A stretch of DNA of 64,000 nt from Euzebya pacifica (GCF_003344865.1 NZ_CP031165.1:1054001-1118000), one strand, 5' to 3'. Shown: positions 1-9,233, numbered from the stretch's first letter. The notes: a model not told the origin generated them from the letters alone. Program-made: numbers and translations.

Positions 1-198
1 GACCTGCTGCGGCTGGGCGGACCGGATCCGGACGCGATCACCACCACACGACGGCCCGTCCCGATGGGGGCGGCCGCACCGCTTGCACAGGGGCTCGTTC
101 TCGCGGTTCATCGTCACGACGCTACCCGGCCGGACGAGGGGTCGGACCGGGGCGGATGGCAAGGAAGTCGTCACACTCTCCCGACGTCCGGGGGGTGA
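1..198 (+). other. possible 3' end of an upstream gene, entering from outside the window
   Basis: Frame 1 is open from the first base to a TGA at 196-198, ending eleven bases before the next gene's ATG. The encoded peptide is rich in Pro, Arg and Gly and matches no family I recognise. In DNA this GC-rich an open frame of 65 codons can be chance, and the response-regulator frame is also open here. Treat it as a candidate C-terminus only. Confidence 0.25.
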
Positions 199-208
199 AG
201 ATGCTTTC

Positions 209-940
209 ATGTCGACCATCACCATGAACACATCGACGCAGGCCCCGCCCGAGTCCTCCGCCCAGATCCTCGTCGTCGAGGACGACAAGACCGTGGCCGA
301 GGTCGTGTCGCGCTATCTCGTCCGGGAGGGGTTCGGGGTGGAGCACGTGGCCGACGGTGGCGTGGCGCTGGCCCGTGTCCAGGACCGGATGCCCGACCTG
401 ATCGTGCTCGACCTGATGCTTCCGGGCGTCGACGGTCGCGAGGTGTGCAGGCGGGTCCGTGCGGTCAGCGACGTGCCCATCATCATGCTGACCGCGCTCG
501 GCGAGACCGGTGACCGAATCGCGGGCCTCGAGCTCGGGGCCGACGACTACCTCGCCAAGCCGTTCAGTCCTCGTGAGCTGGTCGCACGCGTCAAGAACGT
601 GCTGAAGCGCTCGGGCAGCGGCGACGGACGGGCGGACAACAGCTCCCAGCTGGAGGTCGGCGGCATCCGACTGGACCGCAAGTCCCGCGAGGTCGAGATC
701 GAGGGTCGCAGCGTCGACCTGACCCAACGCGAGTTCGACCTGCTGGCCTTCCTGATGGAGCACCCCAAGGAGGTGTTCCGCCGCGAGGTCCTGCTCGAGC
801 ACGTCTGGGGCTACACCTTCGGGGACACCTCGACCGTGACGGTCCATGTCCGCCGGTTGCGCGAGAAGATCGAGCCGGACCCGTCCAACCCCACGTTCGT
901 GCAGACCGTGTGGGGTGTGGGGTACAAGTTCGGACCATGA
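209..940 (+). CDS. OmpR/PhoB-type response regulator
   Basis: DNA-binding response regulator of 243 residues. The receiver domain (about 19-133) has the acidic pair D25/D26, phospho-acceptor D68 in LDLMLPG and the conserved K117 in AKPFSPRE. A winged-helix Trans_reg_C domain fills about 143-241. I chose the ATG at 209 because GGGGGTGAAG lies just upstream and the receiver starts about 18 residues later; the reading frame is open further upstream without family-like sequence. The stop overlaps the ATG of the histidine kinase by four bases (ATGA), so the two are translationally coupled and form a two-component system. The signal sensed is not evident, and the target genes cannot be told from the sequence. 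Confidence 0.93.
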   Translation: MSTITMNTSTQAPPESSAQILVVEDDKTVAEVVSRYLVREGFGVEHVADGGVALARVQDRMPDLIVLDLMLPGVDGREVCRRVRAVSDVPIIMLTALGETGDRIAGLELGADDYLAKPFSPRELVARVKNVLKRSGSGDGRADNSSQLEVGGIRLDRKSREVEIEGRSVDLTQREFDLLAFLMEHPKEVFRREVLLEHVWGYTFGDTSTVTVHVRRLREKIEPDPSNPTFVQTVWGVGYKFGP

Positions 941-2328
941 GTCCCGCGGACCAGCCGACACCGAGCACCGTCAAGAGCTCGCGCACGTCGGCGGTCGTCG
1001 CCGGTGTCGTCGGCCTGATCGTCGTGATCGGCATCGCCTCGGCGCTGGGGAAACCCGCGGCGGACACGATCGAGCTGATCATGATCGCGGGCGGGGCCGC
1101 GCTCATCACCGGAGCCCTCGGTGGGCTGGCCCTGCACCTGTTGCGCGGCCGTTCCTTCTCCGCCCAGGTCGTGGTCGTCGCCCTCACCTCCACCGCTGCC
1201 GTCACGGCCGGCTCGTTGGCGGCGGGCAACGCGATGTTCCTGGAGACCCGTGACCTGCAGACCCTTGCCGTCGTCGTCCCCGTCGGGGCGGTCGTCGCCA
1301 TCGTCGCGGCCCTGCTGCTGGGTGAGCGGGTCGGTGCGGCCAGCCGATCCCTGGGCGAGGCCGCTCGTCGCCTGGGCGACCTCGAACATGCGCTGGACCC
1401 CGACGAGCACGGCGTCATGCCGGAATCGATGATCCGCGAGTTCGCCCGCCTCGCCGAACAGCTGGAGGCGACCCGCCACGAGCTGGAGATGTCCCGCGAA
1501 CGCGAGCAGGCCACCGACCGGGCCCGCCGTGAGCTGGTCAGCTGGGTGTCCCATGACCTGCGCACGCCCCTGGCCGGCATCCGGGCGATCACCGAGCTGC
1601 TCGAGGACGACATCGTCGACGACCCCGAGGAGATCCGTGGCTACTACGGCACGCTCCGCAGGGAGGCCGACAAGCTGTCGGCGCTGGTCGGTGACCTGTT
1701 CGAGGTCTCCAAGATCGAGGCGGGTGCGCTGCGGCTGGACTACACCGACGTCAACTTCGGCGACCTCGTGAGCGACACGCTGGCGGCGGCGATTCCCGTG
1801 GCCGAGAAGCGGCAGATCCGGGTGTACGGGCGGGTGGCGGATCCGGAGGCCAGCATCGAGGCGTCGCTGCCGGAGATCTCCCGTGTCCTGCGCAACCTGG
1901 TCTCCAACGCCATCCGTGAGTCAGCCGACGGCGGTGCGGTCCTCGTGGAAGCCGGTATCGACACGGCGTGGGAACAGGACTGTGGCTTCCTCGCCGTGCA
2001 GGACACCTGCGGCGGGATTCCCGAGGACGTGATCGACCGGGTCTTCGACGCCTCCTACCGGGGTGAGTCCGCCCGGACCCCGCGCCATGACGTCGGTGCA
2101 GGCCTGGGACTGGCGATCGCCAGGGGGTTCGTGGAGGCCCACGGCGGGACGATCAGCGTCGGGAACGTGGCCGATGGCTGCCGCTTCTACGTCCGGCTGC
2201 CCGCTCGACGACCCGACGCGACGCGTCCGGCTGCCCCGGAGCCGACCGTGCCGCCCATCCCGCTCGGCCAGCCGGCACGACCGGTCAGCGATCGGGACGT
2301 CTCACCGGCAGGACCACCCCAGGGTTGA
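937..2328 (+). CDS. membrane sensor histidine kinase
   Basis: Sensor kinase of 463 residues, partner of the preceding response regulator (four-base overlap). Four hydrophobic helices (about 19-37, 45-70, 76-98, 108-127) with short loops leave almost no extracellular domain, so sensing is probably within or at the membrane. A coiled linker leads to HisKA with the H-box SHDLRTPL (H206). The ATPase domain has an N-box (RNLVSNAIRES, about 320), a variant G1 box DTCGGIP and the G2 box GLGLAIA. A Pro-rich tail of about 35 residues follows. Its last 44 bases overlap, tail to tail, the oxidase gene on the other strand. Confidence 0.92.
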   Translation: MSPADQPTPSTVKSSRTSAVVAGVVGLIVVIGIASALGKPAADTIELIMIAGGAALITGALGGLALHLLRGRSFSAQVVVVALTSTAAVTAGSLAAGNAMFLETRDLQTLAVVVPVGAVVAIVAALLLGERVGAASRSLGEAARRLGDLEHALDPDEHGVMPESMIREFARLAEQLEATRHELEMSREREQATDRARRELVSWVSHDLRTPLAGIRAITELLEDDIVDDPEEIRGYYGTLRREADKLSALVGDLFEVSKIEAGALRLDYTDVNFGDLVSDTLAAAIPVAEKRQIRVYGRVADPEASIEASLPEISRVLRNLVSNAIRESADGGAVLVEAGIDTAWEQDCGFLAVQDTCGGIPEDVIDRVFDASYRGESARTPRHDVGAGLGLAIARGFVEAHGGTISVGNVADGCRFYVRLPARRPDATRPAAPEPTVPPIPLGQPARPVSDRDVSPAGPPQG

Positions 2329-3622
2329 GGATGCCGGCCGGGTCCATCGCCTGCCGGATCCGGTGCAGCGCGTCGACCTCGCCGGCCGAGCGCGTCAGGT
2401 GCAGGTGGCCGACCTTGGCCACCCCGACCCCGTGTTCGGAGGCGATGGACCCGTGGTGCTCGGCCACCAGGCGCAGCACCGCGTCCTCGTTGGCCGCGGT
2501 CGCCTCCTCACCCAGCAGGTTCACGTGCAGGTTGCCCTCGGCGAGGTGCCCGAAGCTGATGGCACCGGGGACGATGGCATCGAGGCGGTCCACGAACGCC
2601 CCCAGCCGGTCCAGCGGCACGGTGACGTCGAGCTTGACCGGGACGCCCCGGGCGTTGACGGCCTCGGTGTGGCGTTCGCGGAGCTGCCACAGCCGACGTG
2701 CGTCGGCGGCATCCTGCGCCACCGCCGAGGGTCGGTCGCCGACCACCTCCTCCAGCTGCGTCGGTCCTCCCTCGACCTCCACGAGCACGAGCCACGCGGG
2801 GAGCGGGGCCAGCGGGACCGGGACGCCGGCGTGCTCGGCGACCATCGCGATGCCGGCGGCCCGCATGACCTCCACCGCCAGCGGACGAACGCGCCGCACG
2901 GCCGCGACGACGGCGAGGGCACCGGCAGGGTCGTCGCAGCCGATGAGCGCGACGGCGGTGTCGGCGGGACGCGGGACCAACCGCAGGATCACGGCGGTGA
3001 TGACGGCGAGGATGCCCTCGCTGCCGGTCAGCAGCTGGGCGAGGTCGGGACCGGCGTTGTCCTTGGCCAGCCCCGTCATGTGGCGCACGACGGTGCCGTC
3101 GGCCAGGACCGCCTCCACACCCAGCACCTGCTGGCGCATCGACCCGTGGGCCACGACGTGGATGCCACCGGCGTTGGTAGCGACCATCCCCCCGATCGTG
3201 GCGCTGTCACGGGCGGCGAGGTCCACCCCGAGGGCCAGGTCGTGCCCAGCGGCGACCCGCTGGACCGTCGCTGCGGTGACTCCGGCGCCGACGGTGACCG
3301 ACGGGGTGTGGGGGTCGAGGGCGCCGACGGTGTCCAGCCGACGAAGGGACAGCACCAGCTCGCCGTTGCGCGGCACCCCACCACCGACGAGCCCGGTGTT
3401 GCCGCCCTGCGGCACGACGGGCACGCCCGCGTCATTGCAGGTGCGCAGCACCGCCGCGACCTGTGCGGTGTCGGCCGGTCGGACCACCGCGCGAGTGGGG
3501 CCGCCGAACCGGCCGGTCCAGTCAGCGCAGTAGCCGGTGGTGTCCTCGCCGGTCAGGACGTGGGACTGGCCGACGATCCCGCGCAGGGCGGCGAGGAGGC
3601 CGTCCCCGTCGGCCGTCGTCAT
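2285..3622 (-). CDS. FAD-linked oxidase, GlcD / D-2-hydroxyacid dehydrogenase family
   Basis: Flavoprotein of 445 residues with the vanillyl-alcohol-oxidase fold: an N-terminal FAD-binding domain (about 30-210) containing PQGGNTGLVGGGVP and GGMVATNAGG, and a C-terminal substrate domain ending in GHLAEGNLHVN and SEHGVGVAK, motifs of D-lactate, glycolate and D-2-hydroxyglutarate dehydrogenases. The exact 2-hydroxyacid cannot be named. The ATG at 3622 shares its A with the TGA of the upstream acetyltransferase gene (TGATG), so the two are coupled. The frame stays open far upstream, but that sequence is the shadow of the acetyltransferase. The 3' end overlaps the convergent kinase gene. Confidence 0.88.
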   Translation of the reverse strand: MTTADGDGLLAALRGIVGQSHVLTGEDTTGYCADWTGRFGGPTRAVVRPADTAQVAAVLRTCNDAGVPVVPQGGNTGLVGGGVPRNGELVLSLRRLDTVGALDPHTPSVTVGAGVTAATVQRVAAGHDLALGVDLAARDSATIGGMVATNAGGIHVVAHGSMRQQVLGVEAVLADGTVVRHMTGLAKDNAGPDLAQLLTGSEGILAVITAVILRLVPRPADTAVALIGCDDPAGALAVVAAVRRVRPLAVEVMRAAGIAMVAEHAGVPVPLAPLPAWLVLVEVEGGPTQLEEVVGDRPSAVAQDAADARRLWQLRERHTEAVNARGVPVKLDVTVPLDRLGAFVDRLDAIVPGAISFGHLAEGNLHVNLLGEEATAANEDAVLRLVAEHHGSIASEHGVGVAKVGHLHLTRSAGEVDALHRIRQAMDPAGILNPGVVLPVRRPDR

Positions 3623-4674
3623 CAGCGGTCGTGGTGGGCGGCCAGCGAGATGCTCCAGTGCCGGCCGGGCACGACGGCGCCGGCCGAGGGGTCGCTGGCG
3701 ATGCTGATGTGCCCCGACGTGTCGTCGATCAGGCTGGGCAGCCGACGCAACCCGCAACGACGAGCCCACTCCGCGACCTGACTGCCCTCGGTGGCCAGCA
3801 GGGTCGCGGCGACGTAGCTGCTGGACGCCTCGAGCGCGGTACCGAGGACACCGGCGGCGTGGTCGGCGTCGACGGCCTGCCAGTGGAGGATCTGCAGGAA
3901 CTCCGCGCCGAAGTAGCGGTCGGGGCGCACGGCGATCGCGGCCGTGATCCGTCCGCTGTCGTCGGTCGTGACGTACCGGTCGTAGGTGTGGACGGGGTTG
4001 TCCAGGAAGCGCCAGCGCCACCAGGTGGAGTCACACAGCGGGCCGTCGTCCTGCGCCGATCGGGCCAGGTCGTCCAGGCCGTCGGGAATCCCCTCCATCG
4101 GCTGCCCGGTGCCGTGGGGGCGGGGCCCGAAGGCGACCCGGGTCATCGTGGCGGCGAGCGGACGGGGGACTCGGCCCAGATCACGGAAGTCGTCGTCGAT
4201 CGGTCGGAACCAGCGCTGGGCGCGGTCCCGTTGGGTGACGCCGGCACCCTCCAGTCCCGGAACGGCGGCGGCGGTGGGCAGCGCCACCAGCAGGTCGACG
4301 TCGCTGCCGAGGTGCTGTCGTTGGCGTCGGGCCAGGCTGCCGAACAGGCCCCGGCCGCGGTATGCCCGGGTCGTCACCGCGTGGGCGGTCCGCCCGACGC
4401 GTACCTCGCGGCCCTCGACGAGGCCGGGCAGCCGGTACATGCCGGCATGGGCGACGACCTCGCCGTCCTGTTCCCACAGCACGTTGGCCGGCGGCCCCCA
4501 CGGGTTGTTCCAGTACAGCCAGTCGTGCGCAGCCGGATCGGCGAGGACGGGCGGGGCGTGGTGTGCCTCACCGGCGGTCTGCGCAGCGGCCTCGGCCAGC
4601 AGGGCGCAGACGGCATCGCGGTCGTCCGGCGTTGCGTCGCGCAGTCGGAGTCCTGGTGGAGCGGGGGCGTCCAT
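3622..4674 (-). CDS. GNAT-family N-acetyltransferase
   Basis: Protein of 350 residues, about twice the length of a single GNAT domain. The N-terminal half (about 8-150) starts with LRLRDATPDDRDAVCALL and has the acetyl-CoA loop RGRGLFGSLARRQR, as in GNAT enzymes. The C-terminal half (about 190-345) is a second mixed alpha/beta region that could be a degenerate second GNAT fold, as in mycothiol-synthase-like proteins, but lacks a clear acetyl-CoA loop. It is the first gene of a two-gene unit with the FAD oxidase (TGATG junction). The substrate is unknown. Confidence 0.75.
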   Translation of the reverse strand: MDAPAPPGLRLRDATPDDRDAVCALLAEAAAQTAGEAHHAPPVLADPAAHDWLYWNNPWGPPANVLWEQDGEVVAHAGMYRLPGLVEGREVRVGRTAHAVTTRAYRGRGLFGSLARRQRQHLGSDVDLLVALPTAAAVPGLEGAGVTQRDRAQRWFRPIDDDFRDLGRVPRPLAATMTRVAFGPRPHGTGQPMEGIPDGLDDLARSAQDDGPLCDSTWWRWRFLDNPVHTYDRYVTTDDSGRITAAIAVRPDRYFGAEFLQILHWQAVDADHAAGVLGTALEASSSYVAATLLATEGSQVAEWARRCGLRRLPSLIDDTSGHISIASDPSAGAVVPGRHWSISLAAHHDR

Positions 4675-4722
4675 GCCGGTGGGAGTCTAGCCAGACGAGG
4701 CGAGCAGTCGGAATCCGGTCGA

Positions 4723-5511
4723 TCAGGCCGGCTTGCGAGCCACGAGGATCAGGTTCGCGCCGATCCGCGACAGCCACGACAGGGGGAGATGGGTCTCCGC
4801 CGCGTGGCTCAGGCGCATCGACACGCGCGGGGGCAGCAGCGGCTTCTTGGCGACCTGCAGCGGACCGACCCCGTGGCCGAGCACCCCCACCGTGTCGAGC
4901 CCCGCACGTCGGGCGTAGCCCTCCAGCTGGCTCCGGGAGATGTACTGCCGTGGGTACCCCGTCGGCGGCGGGCCGAAGACGCCCATGGCCACCCCGATCG
5001 GGTCCAGCGCGAACGCGATCCGGTAGGGGTTGGGGGACGTGACGACGATGTGGCCGCCGGGTCGGGTGACCCGCGCGTACTCCTCGACCGCCTCACCGGG
5101 GTCGGTCAGGTACTCGATGGCACCCAGGCCCGAGACCCAGTCGAAGGTGTTGTCCTCGTACGGCAGGTCGCGCATGTCCGCGGTGCGGATGTCCGCGGTG
5201 CGGCCGGCCTCGGCGAACGTCGCCGTCGTGGCCTCGACCATGCCCTCGGAGATGTCCACGGCGCTGACGTCGTAGCCGCGCTCGGCCATCGCCAGCGCCA
5301 TCTGGCCGGCCCCGCAGCCGACGTCGAGGGCACGCCCGGGCGTGTCGTCGACCGGTCCGAGGTGATCGACGGCCTCCAGGCAGCGGTCCATGCGCCGCTG
5401 GATGACGTGGTCGTGGAAGGTCTGTCCGGAGTAGATCGTCTGCCACTGTCCGACACGGTCGTCGTAGTTCCGACGGACCTTGTCGACGTGTGCGTCGGCT
5501 TGGGTGCTCAC
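4723..5511 (-). CDS. class I SAM-dependent methyltransferase
   Basis: Methyltransferase of 262 residues. Motif I is ALDVGCGAGQMA (about 84-95), followed by VDISEGMVEA (ribose-binding Asp), a motif-II region DMRDLPYEDNTFDWV and the post-motif VTRPGGHIVVTSPN. The acceptor is unknown: the overall form (an N-terminal helical cap of about 80 residues) is like quinone, lipid and small-molecule C/O-methyltransferases. It is transcribed in the same direction as the acetyltransferase (48 bases downstream) and the membrane protein gene upstream, so a shared transcript is possible. Confidence 0.85.
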   Translation of the reverse strand: MSTQADAHVDKVRRNYDDRVGQWQTIYSGQTFHDHVIQRRMDRCLEAVDHLGPVDDTPGRALDVGCGAGQMALAMAERGYDVSAVDISEGMVEATTATFAEAGRTADIRTADMRDLPYEDNTFDWVSGLGAIEYLTDPGEAVEEYARVTRPGGHIVVTSPNPYRIAFALDPIGVAMGVFGPPPTGYPRQYISRSQLEGYARRAGLDTVGVLGHGVGPLQVAKKPLLPPRVSMRLSHAAETHLPLSWLSRIGANLILVARKPA

Positions 5512-5577
5512 ACCGTCACGGTAGCCGCTCCAGCGGAGGGGCAGTCCTCGTCCCGTCGGCCGACCCTGGCCGCGGGG

Positions 5578-6597
5578 TCAACCCGGATCGGCGAGGGCAA
5601 CCCGCATGTCGTCCTCGTCGGCGGCGTCGGGGTGGTCCTCGACGTACGCCGACCAGCGCCACCGGGCGAAGGCGGCGTAGCCGAGCTCCGCCACCAGCTC
5701 GAACAGCCGGGTGGCGCCGACGAGCATCAGGACCGGACCGCCGCCGATGACCGGGGCCAGCGCCAGCGCCGTGACCCCCTCGCGAGGGCCGAGGCCCCCG
5801 GGCGCGAACACCGCGACCGCCCCGATCAGGTGTCCCAGCGCGAACGCACCGGTGACCCGCAGGATGTCGTCGAGCGATCCGCCGACGCCGACGTACAGCG
5901 CCAGGAACCCCGCCAGACGCACCAGCGCGTTGCCGGTGTAGAGCAGCGTCAGGTGCAGCGTCTGCTGACGGGTGATGTCGACGTCGGCCGCCCTGCCGAG
6001 CTGCTCGATCCGGTTCAGCACGGGCAGCCGGGACGCCAGCACCGCCAGCTGGACGAACGACCGGGGGGACACGACGGCCAGCGCGATCACCAGGCCTGGC
6101 AGCACCGCGAACCACGCCGCCCAGGTCAGCCCGGTCTCGGGCAGCCACCAGGGGATCGTCGCCGCCGCCAGCAGGCCGTTGATGCACGTGTACCAGACGA
6201 CCTCCAGCAGGGTGGTGATGGCTCCCATCGACGCCGTCATGCCGTGCCGACGGGCCACGACGGCCCTGCTGGCCACCTGTGCCATGGCCATGGCGTAGCG
6301 GGCCAGCTGGCTCTTGGACCACACCCAGCGGCCGAGCTGGCGGTCGATGTGGCCGTGTCCGAGGTCCACCAGCGCCAGCCAGGCCCGCACGAGGATCTCG
6401 TTGGCGACCACGAACAGGACGACCGTCAGCCCGATCGAGGTCGGCGTGGGCCACGGGACGCCGGTGTCGGCCACGGAGGTGAACCGTCCGCGCAGCGCCA
6501 GCGCAACCACGACGAACACCCCGAGGGACACGGCCCAGCGGAGCACGAACCGGACAGCCGGCGACATCGGCAGGGAGGGAAGGCGCACGTCCGTCAT
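5578..6597 (-). CDS. YbhN/UPF0104-type integral membrane protein (LPG-synthase TM-region family)
   Basis: Polytopic membrane protein of 339 residues with about seven to eight hydrophobic helices, for example VSLGVFVVVALAL near the start and FALGHLIGAVAVFAPGGLG near residue 260. The APGGLGPREG motif, followed by a hydrophobic helix and a charged tail, is typical of the lysylphosphatidylglycerol-synthase transmembrane family, whose stand-alone members are putative lipid or glycan-lipid transport proteins. There is no aminoacyl-transferase domain. The ATG at 6597 is preferred; reading further upstream runs into the insertion element, whose end is only about 40 bases away, so the native promoter may have been displaced. 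Confidence 0.82.
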   Translation of the reverse strand: MTDVRLPSLPMSPAVRFVLRWAVSLGVFVVVALALRGRFTSVADTGVPWPTPTSIGLTVVLFVVANEILVRAWLALVDLGHGHIDRQLGRWVWSKSQLARYAMAMAQVASRAVVARRHGMTASMGAITTLLEVVWYTCINGLLAAATIPWWLPETGLTWAAWFAVLPGLVIALAVVSPRSFVQLAVLASRLPVLNRIEQLGRAADVDITRQQTLHLTLLYTGNALVRLAGFLALYVGVGGSLDDILRVTGAFALGHLIGAVAVFAPGGLGPREGVTALALAPVIGGGPVLMLVGATRLFELVAELGYAAFARWRWSAYVEDHPDAADEDDMRVALADPG

Positions 6598-6647
6598 CGT
6601 ACGGGCCGCCGTCCCCCCTCCCGCGTGTCGCCTCGGTCGACTTGTTG

Positions 6648-7559
6648 TCAACCGGTGGGTGCAACAAGTTGGGCGAGTTGGGCGGCTGGGGTCTTCCAGC
6701 CGAGGGTTTGTCGGGGGCGGGTGTTGAGGCTCTCGGCGAAGTCGTTGAGGTCCGCTGGGGTGTGGACTGACAGGTCGGTGCCCTTGGGCATGTACTGGCG
6801 CAGCAACCCGTTGGTGTTCTCGTTGGAACCGCGTTGCCAGGGCGAGTGGGGGTCGCAGAAGTAGACGGGCACGTCGGTGTCGATGGTGAACTGGACGTGC
6901 TCGGCCATCTCGATGCCCTGGTCCCAGGTGATTGACCGCCGCAGGTGCTCGGGCAGCCCGGTGATCGCGGTGGTCATGGCCTCGCGCACCGTCGCGGCGG
7001 TCCGGTCGCCATCGAGGTGCATCAGCATCACGTAGCGGGTGGAGCGCTCCACCAGGGTGCCCACCGCGGACTTGCCGTCCTTGCCGATGATCAGGTCGCC
7101 CTCCCAGTGACCGGGAACGGCACGGTCCTCCACCTCCGCGGGCCGCTCGCTGATCATCACCATGTCGTGCATGCGTGGCCGGGGAGATCGACCGGAGGGG
7201 ACCCGCTTGGCCCGACCGGTCCGCAGGCACGACGTCAGCTCGCGTCGCAGCTCGCCCCGCCCCTGGACGTACAACGACTTGTAGATCGTCTCGTGTGACA
7301 CCGTCATCGACTCATCGTCGCCGAACCGCTCCTTGAGATCTGCAGCGATCTGCTGGGGCGACCACAGTCTGCGCAGGCCGTGCTCGACGAGGCCGGCCAG
7401 CTCCGCGCAGCTGGCGAGCTTGGTCGGCTTGGCCCGCCGTGCCTGCTCGTGGGCACGCTTGTGGGCAAGCATCGGCCGGTAGGCCTCACGGCCACCGTTG
7501 CGGTCCACCTCGCGCCACACCGAGGACTTGTGCCGGCCGACCCGATCGGCGATGGCCTG
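6648..7559 (-). pseudogene. IS30 transposase, C-terminal part (separated by the IS256 insertion)
   Basis: Residues 90-392 of a rebuilt 392-residue transposase. The segment carries the rest of the helix-turn-helix (IADRVGRHKSSVWREV) and the DDE catalytic core: D in GHWEGDLI, D in ITWDQG and E in NENTNGLLRQY. A frame with a GTG at 7604 reads into it, but its first 15 codons lie in the IS256 end and the target duplication, so they are not IS30 sequence. Joining Tyr-89 of the upstream piece to Gln at 7559 restores a continuous HTH. As it stands the gene cannot make the full enzyme. Confidence 0.88.
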
Positions 7560-7567
7560 ATAGGTCT
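7560..7567. repeat. target-site duplication of the IS256 element, left copy
   Basis: ATAGGTCT, identical to 8967-8974, directly borders the inner terminal inverted repeat. Eight-base duplications are typical of IS256-family transposition, so this defines the insertion site and shows the insertion is a simple event without later rearrangement. Confidence 0.92.
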
Positions 7568-8966
7568 GGCTGAGTCCCGTGAGGTGGTGGAAGTAGAAGG
7601 TCACCGTTCGTGAAGTTGTTGGCAGGCTATGCCGCGGTGGTGGTGGCTGTCACCTCGATGGTGGTGTCGGCGGCGATGGTCTTCATGGATTCCTCGGAGA
7701 AGTAGCTGCGTTCGGCGACTTGCCATTCGTCGTGCTGCTCGAGCAGGACGGCGCCGATGAGGCGGATGATGGAGTTGTCGTCGGGGAAGATGCCCACCAC
7801 GTTGGACCGGCGCTTGATCTCCTTGTTGACCCGTTCCAGCGGATTGGTTGACCACACCCTGCGCCAGTGGGTCCTGGGGAACGCCGCGAACGCGGTGAGA
7901 TCGGGTTCGGCGTCAAGCAGCATCTGGGCCGCGGCGGGGAACCGGTCGGTGAGCATGTCGGCGACGGCGCGGAGCTGGGCGGTGACGGCGGCCTGGTCGG
8001 GCTGGGCGTAGATGGTGCGGATCATGGCGGTGACCATCTCGCCGTGGGCCTTGCCGACCCGGGCCAGGACGTTGCGGTTGAAGTGGACCCGACAACGCTG
8101 CCACGCCGCGCCCTGCAGGTGCCGGCGGATGGCGGCCTTCAACCCTTCGTGGGCGTCGGAGATGACCAGCTGCACACCACCGAGTCCGCGGGTCTTCAAG
8201 CTCCTGAGGAAGGCACCCCAGAACGCTTCGTCCTCGCTGTCGCCCACGTCCAGCCCGAGGACTTCGCGGGTGCCGTCAGCGGCGACGCCGAACGCCACGA
8301 CGATGGCGCGCGACACGACGTGGCGGCCGACGCGGCCCTTGACGTAGGTGGCGTCGCAGAACACGTAGGGGAAGTCGGTGTGGGCCAGGGTGCGGGCTCG
8401 GAACGCCTCGACGTGCCCGTCGATCTCCTTGCAGATCCGCGACACCGTCGATTTCGACACGCCCGAGTCCACGCCGAGTGCCTTGACGAGGTCGTCGACC
8501 TTGCGGGTGGAGGTGCCCTTGACGTAGGCGGTCATGATCACCGCCCACAGGGCCTGGTCCACCCGGCGGCGCGGCTCCAGCAGCGACGGGTAGAAGTTGC
8601 CGGCCCGAACCTTGGGGATCGCCAGCTCCACATCACCAGCCGGTGTTGACAGGGTCCGGGGTGGCCGGTGGCCGTTGCGCTGCCCCGTCCGGTCATCGGT
8701 GCGCTCGTGCAGCGCCGCCCCGATTGAGGCGGTCAGCTCTTCCTCGATCAGTGTCTGCAACGCGTTCTGGAGCAGATCACGAAACAGGCTGCGGTGCTCC
8801 TCGGTCAGCAGGTTCGTCGCAGCGTCGGTCAGCAGGTCATTATCAATGTCGGCCATCGTGTGGCCCCTTTCGAGAGATCCGTGGAAAGACCTCACGAACA
8901 GTCACACGGTGGCCAACACCGTCTGGGGAACCAACTCCGACTTACACCTGTTGCCGGGACTCAAAC
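7568..8966 (-). mobile_element. IS256-family insertion sequence, intact
   Basis: Element of 1399 bp bounded by the 8-bp duplication ATAGGTCT. The termini are inverted: GGCTGAGTCCCG on the left and GTTTGAGTCCCG on the right (minus strand), 10 of 12 identical, with similarity continuing inward to about 30 bases. A second, subterminal inverted repeat (about 7600-7616 and 8889-8905, containing TTCGTGA) lies inside. It encodes one full-length transposase with the three catalytic acidic residues, so it looks potentially active and recent. It disrupts the IS30 transposase after Tyr-89. Confidence 0.92.
7627..8856 (-). CDS. IS256-family transposase
   Basis: Full-length mutator-type transposase, 409 residues. 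The catalytic triad is visible: D in VFCDATYVKGRVG, D in VISDAHEGLKAAIRRHL, and E in NPLERVNKEIKRRSNVVGIFP near the C-terminus. The conserved C/H region AAWQRCRVHFNRNVL follows the second Asp. I start it at the ATG at 8856 because AAAGGGG lies about seven bases upstream; an earlier in-frame start at 8895 would add 13 residues inside the subterminal repeat. It acts as a DDE recombinase on the ends of its own element, moving by a copy-out route as known for IS256. Confidence 0.95.
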   Translation of the reverse strand: MADIDNDLLTDAATNLLTEEHRSLFRDLLQNALQTLIEEELTASIGAALHERTDDRTGQRNGHRPPRTLSTPAGDVELAIPKVRAGNFYPSLLEPRRRVDQALWAVIMTAYVKGTSTRKVDDLVKALGVDSGVSKSTVSRICKEIDGHVEAFRARTLAHTDFPYVFCDATYVKGRVGRHVVSRAIVVAFGVAADGTREVLGLDVGDSEDEAFWGAFLRSLKTRGLGGVQLVISDAHEGLKAAIRRHLQGAAWQRCRVHFNRNVLARVGKAHGEMVTAMIRTIYAQPDQAAVTAQLRAVADMLTDRFPAAAQMLLDAEPDLTAFAAFPRTHWRRVWSTNPLERVNKEIKRRSNVVGIFPDDNSIIRLIGAVLLEQHDEWQVAERSYFSEESMKTIAADTTIEVTATTTAA

Positions 8967-9233
8967 ATAGGTCTCGCCCCGACCGATCCCCAACCGGATC
9001 TCCACCCGATCATCAAGCGACAACCGGTGCGGTGAGGGATCAGTCGCAAGCTCTGCCCGCAACACCCCACCGAACGGCTTGAGCACGTTGAGGAAGCTGC
9101 CAACGGAGATGTCGACCTCCTCAAGGATCTGCCGGCGGCCCTGACCGGCTCGTGCCCGACGGATCACCTCCGCCCGCACCTCATCAGGCAACCGCAGCCA
9201 CCGCTTCTCACCCTTGGCCCTCGACATCACCAT
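8961..9233 (-). pseudogene. IS30 transposase, N-terminal part (truncated by the IS256 insertion)
   Basis: The first 89 codons of the IS30 transposase. They hold an N-terminal helical region (DEVRAEVIRRARAGQGRR) and the beginning of the second DNA-binding domain (LSLDDRVEIRLGIGRGETY). The frame then enters the right IS256 end and stops after one Val codon at 8961. The last native codon, TAT for Tyr-89, is part of the target duplication. Fused to the piece at 7559 it gives GRGETYQAIADRVGRH, a normal IS30 HTH. ATG starts are available at 9233 and 9227. Confidence 0.88.
8967..8974. repeat. target-site duplication of the IS256 element, right copy
   Basis: ATAGGTCT, identical to 7560-7567. It abuts the right terminal inverted repeat of the IS256-family element and belongs to the interrupted IS30 transposase gene. 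Confidence 0.92.

Noticed and set aside
2285-2328. Tail-to-tail overlap of the kinase and oxidase genes as an error
   Set aside because: Both ends are plausible and such overlaps are common in dense genomes; the overlapping part is only a non-conserved tail of the kinase.
3463-6864. Very long plus-strand frame of 1133 codons
   Set aside because: It is antisense to the oxidase, acetyltransferase, methyltransferase and membrane protein genes; its composition is typical of the shadow frame in GC-rich DNA and it has no family motifs.
7560-7604. GTG at 7604 as the start of a slightly short but complete IS30 transposase
   Set aside because: The first 15 codons lie in the IS256 terminal repeat and the target duplication; the true upstream part is at 8967-9233.
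7600-8905. Subterminal inverted repeat with TTCGTGA as the ends of the IS256 element
   Set aside because: No target duplication borders it. The outer ends at 7568 and 8966 have an inverted repeat and the perfect duplication ATAGGTCT.
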